Part shown: positions 56,114 to 64,000 of the stretch, one piece after another | Layout: each line of letters begins with the position of its first letter | How positions within the stretch are numbered: the first letter of the stretch is position 1 | NCBI GenBank assembly: GCA_021234155.1 | Contig: JAJEKV010000109.1 | Coordinates: forward strand, 962,252 to 1,026,251 | From: Isoetes taiwanensis | Taxonomy: Eukaryota; Streptophyta; Lycopodiopsida; Isoetales; Isoetaceae | Direction: 5' to 3' | DNA length: 64,000 bases | Translations under genes and position numbers: made by a program | The notes under the pieces: model-generated | What the model was told of the DNA's origin: nothing | The model's input: only the letters and a program-made list of their open reading frames with translations | Database searches by the model: none

Positions 56114-56850
56114 TGTTTGGGGTCTGGGTTCTGAACTCGAAGATGTACTGCGGAGGACCCGTGGATCTAACAGGAGAGTCCGGGGGACTATGTCACGCGG
56201 GATTTGCTGAAGGAGAAGAAAAAGAAGAGAACAGAACAAATGAAAGAAAGATGATAAGCTTCCTTGATATCAATGATGAAAATACATGAGCTCTCGCAAT
56301 AGAGAGAAAACTGAAAGGAGACAAGACTCAAAACTCATCTAAAAAACTTATGAGCTAACTCTACTCATATATATAGTACAATGGCCTTGGGCCCAATATA
56401 GACACTCGACCGATCTCGGTGTCCGACTCGAAGGAGGCCCGATTTGCAGGAAAGTTGGCGGTGCCTCTTGAAGTGCCTAGAATCACGCCGACGCCGATGC
56501 GGGCGCGGACGGGCCGCCACTTGTCCGAGCGGCGCGCCTTGTTGACCGCCAAAGGCTTTGATCAAGCGGGCTCCCGCTTAGTCTTCGTGGGAGGCTTGAT
56601 GTCCCAATCCCGGGTTGATCGAGGATCTTTGAGCTTGACCTGGTCTCGACGATGATGAATAGTCCTGCACCAGAGGCACAGATAACACTCCCCACCAAAC
56701 GACACTCGAGTGAAGAAAAGGAGGAAGCGCTTTCGAGGGGGGAAGCCATCGGGCCAAAGTGATCCTCACGGAGTGAGGACGGGCCCCATTATGGTACCGG
56801 GCTGATGAGATCTTGGCGTGATTGAAGAGCTTGAGGTGTGTCTTGGCCAA
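56114..56850 (-). other. Gypsy 3' LTR (right boundary uncertain)
   Basis: The inner boundary is not fixed. A TATA-like CTATATATATGAG occurs on the minus strand at about 56365-56377, with a leader running toward 56114. The terminal CA (minus) abuts AGTTAAGA-type host sequence. The other LTR lies outside the window, so no pairwise age can be estimated. Confidence 0.5.
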
Positions 56851-56889
56851 GGGCGTGATCAAGATCAATAAGAAAAATCGAGAGCGCAC

Positions 56890-59800
56890 TCATGTCTTCA
56901 AGTGCGCCGTGGGCGGCCAAGAAATGTACCGACACTCCATGAGGAGACAGAGAGCTTGAGGCCAAAAGCAATCGACACCGCATTTGGATTGCAAAGAAAA
57001 ATGGGACGCCGCCGATTTAAGGAGCCGAGCAAAATGCATTTGAGGGCAGCGCAAAAAATCCTCGCTTTGAAGATGGACAAAGGATCGTGAGGTGGAGGCG
57101 CTCGCAAGAAGGTGTTGAGACCATGAAGCGCATCCGCTGCTGCCGCCAACCACGCCATTAGCAATGTAGATCCAATTTGTGGTGTTGTCCGTAGTAGCAC
57201 CTTCTTCCCAATGTGATCGGGCGAACAAAACGTGGATCCCACCGAGATCCGCCGAGATCCGAGGTGGTGTCCACCGCATGACCATCCATGACCTTGGTCC
57301 AAAAAGGAAGGCGCCAATCGAAGTCGAAACCCGGGGCGGGAGGTACACCCAGGAAGCATAGGGAGAAGGAACCATGCCCGTGGGCGGGTTGCCGAAAGCG
57401 CCTCCCCGAATTGATCGACAAGATCCGATCAAGTGCCCGACACCAACGATCCCAAAGAGAAGCAGAGAGTCGAGAGTTGACAGAGGGCTATCCCATCCCG
57501 TGGGGACCGCCTTGCTATCCAACAGAGCCTCAGAATCGATTGTAACCAAACGAGGTGTCGACATATAGACTTGTGCATAGGGAAGATCTTCTGATGTCCT
57601 AGATACTTCCTTATTTGTTGCAGCGCCCGGCTTGCCGCAGAGATAAATGATTGGCAAGCTCGTGCATGTACCCTCGATGAAAAGTTTTGGTCCGAAAGCA
57701 GATCCGCAAGATATGGATTGTTATCCCCGGCACCCATTGCGCAGTTGGGGTCACCGAACAAGTCGGGCGGGCCCATTGCCAAAATTTTCCCGTATCACCC
57801 GTATAGAAATCATGAAAAATATAAGCCATGGGCTGAACCACGCCGAAAGTGAGAAAGCTCTGGATCGGCACAAAGGTATGAGATCAAAGACAACAAGGGC
57901 ACAACACAACCCTTTGTCTTCAATGGAGAGTTCGCCAACCGAAAAATCAAGACCGCCGCTGGGATATCCACAGGCCATCACCGGCACTTTGAAAGGAAGA
58001 GGTGGCGCCGAGCAACCACATAATCATGATAGCAGAGGGAGCCGGAAGTCCACCGCATTCTCAGAAGAATTGAAGTCCGGGCGCCAAGTTTGGTTTGAGC
58101 CTCATCAGCAGATCAATAGCTTGCCGCAGCCGTTGTTCGAGATCACGGATCCTATTTTCCTTTTCAAGTAGGAGGCGGATCGGGTCACGGACCCGCTTCG
58201 AGAAGGATTGACCCGGGAGGAAGATTTCCCCGTGTATTGAGACGGCACGGCAATCTCCGCCATCGAGTATTTTCTCTCTTCGCACCTCCTCGTAAGTCGA
58301 TCTTGAAGAGAGGTGATCCGAGAGGTCTGTAGAAAGCCGAGCCGCCAAGGAGGCAACTTGAGCATCTCGCTGAAAGATTTTGAACTTGAGTGCGGAAGTT
58401 TTCACACAGCCCGAGTACAAGGCATTGAGTTTAGCAATATCTTCATCCTTGGTACTGTGAGAGCAGCTTTTGGACTTGTTGTGCTCCAATAGAGTCCGAA
58501 TTTCTGACCGAGCCGAGCCTCGCTGATCCGCGAAGTTGGCTGACTTGAGCTTGTGTACTTTTGAGATCCGCATGAGCCCGTAAGAGAGCTTCATGCTTGT
58601 CTTGAAGTTTGGCCTCTCCAAAGTTGCAACTTGGGCGCTGCGCAGCTTGAAGGTCTTGGTGTACCGCATCGTAGGCCTCTAGTGCTCATGGAACCCCGGC
58701 CATAAGAGCGCCTTTGGGATTCCTCAGAATTTAAGTGCAAAGAGCCTTGAGCATCCTCGGCCGATATCGATACAACAACCGACGAGGGTGTTGTGGTGGT
58801 GGAATTGGCTGTTGCCCGGGTGTGGGAGGTTTGTGAAAATGGTGTGAAGTGGATGGTGTAGCGGAGGAAGAGACAAAGGACATGAGTGTGACCGTGGGTC
58901 ATGACCAGGGAAGATGGGCGTGATGTGCCAACTTGGTGATTGACCGAAAGGGAGCGCCGAGTGGAAGTATGAGAATTTGGTGGTGTGGGAGGGAAGTAAT
59001 GACGATGAGGGCTTGAAAGTGCCCTCCCACGTAAAACTTCAGAAATGGAAGTGGTACCAAGGCGGTCCATTTCTTGGAGAAGACGATAGAACATCATTTG
59101 GGGCCAATCTATGTGGTGCTTGGAGTGTGTAGCAAAGAAGGACCAGGTTATAGAAAGGTTTATTGATATGGGTGTTCTTGATAGAATACCCAAGGAATTT
59201 GCGCCACAAAAATTTTACAAAGGTCTCATGAGGCTTGTCGATATTGGTCAGACGATGGACATTGGCGTGATAAGCAGGTGCACCAAACTCGTGACATCAA
59301 TATCCTCGTGATAGCGCACCATGATACACAAGGAGTGTGCAAGGGAATATGAAATACCTCAGAAATCAAGTGTTGAGTCAATGAAATAGTGGTGCCATCG
59401 ACTACAAAGGGTGTACCCCGCGGCTGTTAACAATATTGGCGGCGAACCGCCGCAATCGGGCAGGATTTGGAGCCGGAAGTTCCATTTGAGAAAATTCAGA
59501 AGTCGGTGTCGCTCAAATGACGCCTTTATTGGGGCCAACAAGGGCTTCGCGGAAAGTGGGCGTCAAGAAGGATACAGATGCAAAAAGGGCCGGATCCTTG
59601 GGAGCAGTAGCTTGAAGTGTAGAAAATCGTGGGGCAGCCATGAGAATGATTTGCAGAACGAAGAGAGATGCCAAAGGCGGAAGACGAAAGTCGAGCACGG
59701 AGGATGAAGGCGCAGAGGAACGAAAAAAGGTTTGTTTTAGGGCGCACAACCGAGGTGAAGAGGTATGAAGAGTGCGAAACAGAACCGCTGATGATGCCAA

Positions 59801-60534
59801 AAAGTCAAGAGATGCGAAGAAGGGGATTGAGAGGCAAAATTTGGCTAAGTCCCCAAAAACGTAAGGGAGAAGCAATGGACGGTGAGGATGAGACGTGAAA
59901 GAAAGATCGGATGTGACAGATGGCAAAGGACACCCATTAATGTTCGACGGGCGTGGAAAGAAGGAATGGCATTCAATGCCGGGTAACTCAAAGGGGGATA
60001 TCATTAAAAGGAATGTGTCAAGGTACCATTGCTAGATATGCGCGGAGAATAGATTCTCCTTTTAGAAACAAATTTTGCATTGCAAACCACGCTGGCGATT
60101 TGTGTGATTGGTCCACGCCGACAAGGAGGTCCTCGCTTGGCTATATAAGACGAACCGAGAGAAACAAAGGCATCCGATGGCGCCAAAGATGGTCGGCCGC
60201 CGGTTTGAACGAAGATTGCACCATGCCGACGAACCGCCGTGGAGTGGATCACTTGTAAGATGAACTGCTCGATCTCGCGCCGCCACAACCGCGGGTATTC
60301 GTGATGGACGGCCGGTGTGCCGGATGGCTGAACATCCCGACCAAGACCAACGGGATGGAGGTGGTTCTCGCACCTTCGCTGATCCGGAGCGTAACCTCTA
60401 CCATCTCCTCTCAAGATCACCTCCCCGAACCCGAGTAGAGGGTTTTTCCTCTTAGGACTTAGTAGATAGGGCTCGAGCCTGCTTTTGTATATAGGGCAAA
60501 GGCCCATAGCGAAAATAGCCGGGTCAGCGCCCAC
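56890..60534 (-). pseudogene. Gypsy 3' extra ORF region (degenerate, coiled coil)
   Basis: Between pol and LTR the minus strand contains several partial frames. One starts MAAPRFSTLQATAPKDPALF (about 59640) and continues through shifts to NIDKPHETFVKFLWRKFLGY and NLVLLCYTLQ, which weakly recalls plant-transposon/PMD-like domains. A Pro/Ser/Thr-rich linker follows. Then comes a coiled-coil region (58669-58061: DIAKLNALYSG, RDAQVASLAARLSTDLSDHL, ENRIRDLEQRLRQAIDLLMR). It may be an env-like or gag-like accessory protein. The plus-strand frames here look like mirror images. Confidence 0.4.
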
Positions 60535-60579
60535 ATTTTGTAAAAAATTCCACTATAATATAATCTACCGCCTTTCTAG

Positions 60580-61650
60580 TCACTTTCGGGTGTTTGATTC
60601 TCGAACTGCCTCTGTGTTGGGATGTTCACTTTCTCGTGCTGAAATGCTTTGAGACGAAAAACCATTAACTAATGTAGGTAATGGAGTGCCATCTAATTCA
60701 GCGAGTTGGAAAACACTTGGTCTAACCACTTGAACAATTTGATAAGGGCCAAGCCAACGAAACTTGAGTTTACCCGAAAATTTTTGTACCGGAATCATAA
60801 AGAAGAACCAAATCTCCTTGTTTGAATGTTTTTGTCTTCAAACGCTTGTCATGTAAAGATTTTTGCAAATCATTGTCCATGAAGAACACGAATATAAGCA
60901 TCCCCTCGCGAAGTTCATCCAACTGTTCTAATTGATAGACCCGCTTTTTGAGAGCAAATGTGGATTATGAGCAAGAGCTGAAACCGAGTGTTGGAAGAAT
61001 GAATTCAAAGGGCATGAGAGCTTCCCCACCATAAACCAATTTAAAAGGAGGTGACCCGAAAGCAATCTTGAAACAAGTATTGTAGGCCCAAAGAATCAGA
61101 GGGAAGTTTTGTCTCGCTAACTGCAATGGAAGCGCCACAAATTTTCTTGAGAATGGTGACCAGAGTTTTGTTGGTGCTTTCGCCAACCCATTGCCTTGAG
61201 GATAGTAAGGTGTGCTCTTGTGATGATGTATCAAGAGATAATCCGCCGCCTTTTGATAGTATGATTGATGAAATGAACACCACGATCACCGACCAGCCCG
61301 GGGGCAGCCGAATCGCGGATGATTTGTTGATAGAGGACTCGGCCGTGGCTTGCAGCAAAGTTGTCCGAAGTGCACAAGCTTCCGCCCATTTGGTGGCGAG
61401 TCGAGAACCAGATGTATCGCACACGAGTGTGCCGCCACGAGGGTCTATAGGTCCCACAAAGTCCATTCCCCATTTGGTCAAGGGAAGTGGCGGGCGACCG
61501 GCGGGCCAAGGGAAGAGCGCCACGGCCGGGGCCCCCACCACCGGGCAAGCGCCACACGCGGCGGGCGTGGGCGAGCATCTTTGAAGAGCGTAACAATAAT
61601 ACCCTAAGAAGAAGAATTTTATGCGGCCGTGGTGTCACCATGAAAATGAC
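60580..61650 (-). pseudogene. Gypsy integrase and C-terminal tail
   Basis: KWGMDFVGPI (first catalytic Asp), DRGVHFINHTI (second) and PYYPQGNGLAKAP are visible in successive frames. The third catalytic residue, normally Glu in NG.AE, is Lys (AAA), consistent with G-to-A. AYNTCFKIAFGSPPFKLVYG is the conserved post-catalytic block. The tail has GKLKFRWLGPYQIVQVV and LAELDGTPLPTLVNG with no chromodomain. Multiple shifts. Confidence 0.75.
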
Positions 61651-61821
61651 CACCACCGAGCCCTTGATGAGCTTCTAACAATGTCCGAACTTCATGAGGG
61701 AGAACACAAACAGAAGGATGGTGTCCTTACCTTTTTGTAGAGATGTCCCAAGAACCATGGTGTAGTCACGACCTCCTGAGAAATTGATGGCGACGGATTG
61801 TCGCCAAGGTGAGAGAGCGCC

Positions 61822-63385
61822 TCATCTTCTTCGTGGAAGAGCACCCGTGAGGAGGTACCGCTGAAAATCATGGAACCAATGTGGTGTTGCCGTGACTAAA
61901 AAAGTTGAGCATCGTGGAAGGCGCCCGAGACTCCTGCTATGATCATCCGTGTGGATGCGTGAAAGATAATCCGAATAACATGAGATTTGCCAAAATTTAT
62001 GAACGATTTCAAAAGGAGCAAATTCTTGGAGAAGAAGGACCCAACGAGCAATGCGACCCATGGGCGGATTTGTTGATCAAATAGAGAAGTGCTTGGTGGT
62101 CCACAAAGAACTTGATTTGACTGCCTAAAAGGTAATGACGGAAGCGCTGGACACGTAAAATGAGACCCAAAGCTTCACGCCCGCGGGCGTAATAGTTGCG
62201 CCAAAGAGAATTGAGTTTTCTACCGGCATAGCGATTTGGTTTATCAAGCAGCGATCATATTCTTGAGAAAGAACAGCCCAATAGCAAACGCCGACATCGA
62301 CATGAACGTGAAAGGGCTTGTCCCATTGAGGAGGAACAAGTACCGTGCTCGAGTAAGCAAAAGCTTCACCGTTGAAAGCAAATTACCGGGAATTCCAAGC
62401 CCGTGGATTCACCACCCGTGAGTTTATGAATGGATCCGCAATGGCCGCCACCCGTATGAAGGTGGAGTAATAATTGACCTTTCCTAGGAAAGAGCGTGTC
62501 TCTTTGATATTGGCCGGTGCTTGAGCTTTTAGCACACAACCGATTTTGGCAGATCGCTGGTGATGCCCGCTTTGGTCGACAACATGGCCTAACAATGTAA
62601 CACCGTATGACGCAAAAAGGTGCATTTCTCGTGATTGAGACTAATGCCGACTCATCACATTTCGAAAAGACGAGTTCCAATTTATCCAAATGGTCAGCCA
62701 TGGAACTCAGAGGGCGTAGAAGTCATCTTGAAAAATTTGCAAGAAGGGATTTTCCTTCATGAAATCATGAAAAACGGAGAGCATGATGCGCTGAAATGTT
62801 GAAGGAGAGTTGGATAATCCAAAAGGAACCACCTTGTAGGCAAAAAGTGCCCTTCACGGGGTGGTGAAAGTGGTCTTGAGTTGATCAGATTCTTTGATGG
62901 AGATCCGATTGTAGCCGAGAAACCATCCATAAAGGAGTACATCTCATGTCCAAACCACTTCTTCCAAACTTGGTCCGTGAAGGGAAGTGGAAAATGATCA
63001 CGCCCGTGGCCTCGATTGAGTTTCCGATAGTCTACACGCACGCCGGATCTTACCATTGTGCTTAAGGGCAATGACGATAGGGCTCACCCATTCGTAATGT
63101 TTGACCTCATAGATCAAACCCGCAGAAGGAGTTTGTCAATTTCCGCCTTGACGCGATCACGGTAATTAGGGTTGAGCTCAGATCGCGCGCTACAATAATC
63201 GGGTCGTCGCATCGATTTGGTAGGAATGGTGAGTTCCCCAAGCTTTTGTTGATTCCCCGCAGATCTTTGTAACCCGTGCGAAAATGTGTTTGAATTTTTT
63301 GAATAAATGGGACGGCCCTGCTACGATAAGGAGCCGGAAGGTTTGGCAAAGAATACGGAAAGTTGATTGTTGCCAACATCCACAA
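61822..63385 (-). pseudogene. Gypsy reverse transcriptase and RNase H
   Basis: RT: HYEWVSPIVIALKHNGKIR, VDYRKLNRGHGRDHFPLPFT, MYSFMDGFS, YNRISIKESDQLKTTF, FAYKVVPFGLSNSPSTFQRI and FLQIFQDDF (the YxDD box as FQDD, both Asp kept). RNase H end: MGRIARWVLLLQEFAPFEIV, then YSDYLSRIH. The order is that of Ty3/gypsy pol. The frame is broken at about six places (for example near 63070, 62900 and 62640). Confidence 0.8.
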
Positions 63386-64000
63386 TTTCGACTTCGAGTC
63401 TGAATATGGGGTATGACTTCAGTATCCCGGACAATGTGTGCGTGAGGTTGAGCATAACCGGATGCGGGGCACTTTATGCGTGGTAAAAAAGAGAGGTTGC
63501 TCAAAGTCATCTAGCAAAGGTTTGCTTCATGACGGCGTGTACATCAGCCAGGAGTTGCCGGAGTGTCCGTGATCCGAAAAGTGATCAACGCGCTGGATTC
63601 GATTGCAAGGAGCCGTAGGGGTCAAGCAAGGCAGCCACCGGCCGGTCCCGATCAAGAGTCATTTCTCCCCAAGGATCAGATATTTGGTAGGATGACAGAG
63701 GCGCACGCCAGGGGTAGCCTGAACTTGATAAATATTCCGAGCGCCTTCGTAATCGTCTTCGAGAGAGAGGGTTCCGCATTGTCAACGGAAATGATCCGCC
63801 TGCTTGCAAGTCCATTGTGGCATTGAGATGACCATCTCAGGATGACTAACCGTCCGTGGCCCAAGAATGGATACTCTTTGCCCGGCGGAGAAAGGGTCTT
63901 CCCACCAAAGATTTCATAGTCACCGGATCTTCACCCAAATTTTCCAAACTCCAAATTCCATGGGAAAGCGGAGATCACCAATGTTGATGTGTAGAATAGG
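63386..64000 (-). other. Upstream gypsy sequence, protease not identified
   Basis: Expected to hold protease and the end of gag. I cannot see a D(S/T)GA motif in any minus frame. The sequence is GC-rich and broken. Confidence 0.35.

Larger units (their letters stand above)
56114..64000 (-). mobile_element. Ty3/gypsy LTR retrotransposon (3' LTR, extra ORF, pol; continues off the right edge)
   Basis: GC content rises abruptly at about 56.1 kb. The minus-strand order is RT (about 63.1-62.4 kb), RNase H (about 62.3-61.9), integrase (61.6-60.96), post-integrase tail (60.8-60.58), extra ORF region (60.5-56.9) and LTR (ending at 56114 with the inverse of TGTTTGGGG, that is ...CCCCAAACA). Many stops and shifts, often G-to-A, show that it is dead but not ancient. 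An Athila/Tat-like lineage fits the chromodomain-less tail and the extra ORF between pol and LTR (inference). Confidence 0.8.

Noticed and set aside
57647-58171. Large plus-strand frames in the GC-rich right end
   Set aside because: GC-rich DNA yields long chance frames; domain-bearing frames of the gypsy element are all on the minus strand.

Overview
The window is nuclear DNA from a land plant. Plant genes are recognisable by protein similarity (plastid FTSHI1, cystathionine beta-lyase, ECT-type YTH protein, ARG1-type J-protein, plant-type P450 and PPR sequences), introns have GT..AG borders, and most of the sequence is AT-rich transposon debris. I infer a large, repeat-rich genome, perhaps a fern or gymnosperm, because of the diversity of APE-type LINEs whose C-terminal C-C-H-C finger is not the usual plant zf-RVT/RNase H arrangement. 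The species cannot be fixed from the sequence alone.

Layout. (1) 1-3 kb: the 5' half of an apparently intact FTSHI1 gene on the minus strand, then a two-exon remnant of cystathionine beta-lyase. (2) 3-11.6 kb: AT-rich spacer with a tRNA-Gln-like relic, a Ty1-copia scrap, the 3' end of an L1-type LINE and a degenerate LINE ending in a (TATTC)n tail. (3) 11.9-15.2 kb: a hAT element with a broken transposase. (4) 15.4-19.2 kb: gene fragments, all on the plus strand: P450, PPR, phospholipase-A2-like, ARG1-like J-protein and an exosome RNase-PH-like subunit. (5) 20.4-36.7 kb: a possible 16.3-kb transposon with 11-bp terminal inverted repeats, ACGTA-rich subterminal arrays and a 7-bp target duplication. 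It encloses several exon clusters, an amine-oxidase-like last exon, a YTH-domain gene fragment and nested foldback elements. (6) 37-41.8 kb: a gag relic and a short LTR element. (7) 41.85-49.13 kb: a Mutator-like element with about 140-bp inverted repeats and a perfect 9-bp target duplication. It holds the tail of a MuDR-type transposase and a nearly full-length LINE (ORF1, ORF2, tandem 5'-UTR monomers). (8) 49.7-56.1 kb: a coiled-coil retroelement ORF, a LINE with a (CAA)n tail, a gag relic and the last exon of a SMUBP-2-like helicase. (9) 56.1-64 kb: a GC-richer Ty3/gypsy element on the minus strand (LTR, extra ORF, integrase, RNase H, RT) running off the right edge.

Only FTSHI1 looks like a working host gene. 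The rest is a nested transposon landscape in which several host genes are present only as exon fragments that keep their introns. This points to DNA-level capture or duplication rather than retrocopying. The strongest candidates for something undescribed are the 16.3-kb putative gene-capturing element and the LINE with a Cys-rich ORF1 inside a Mutator-like element.
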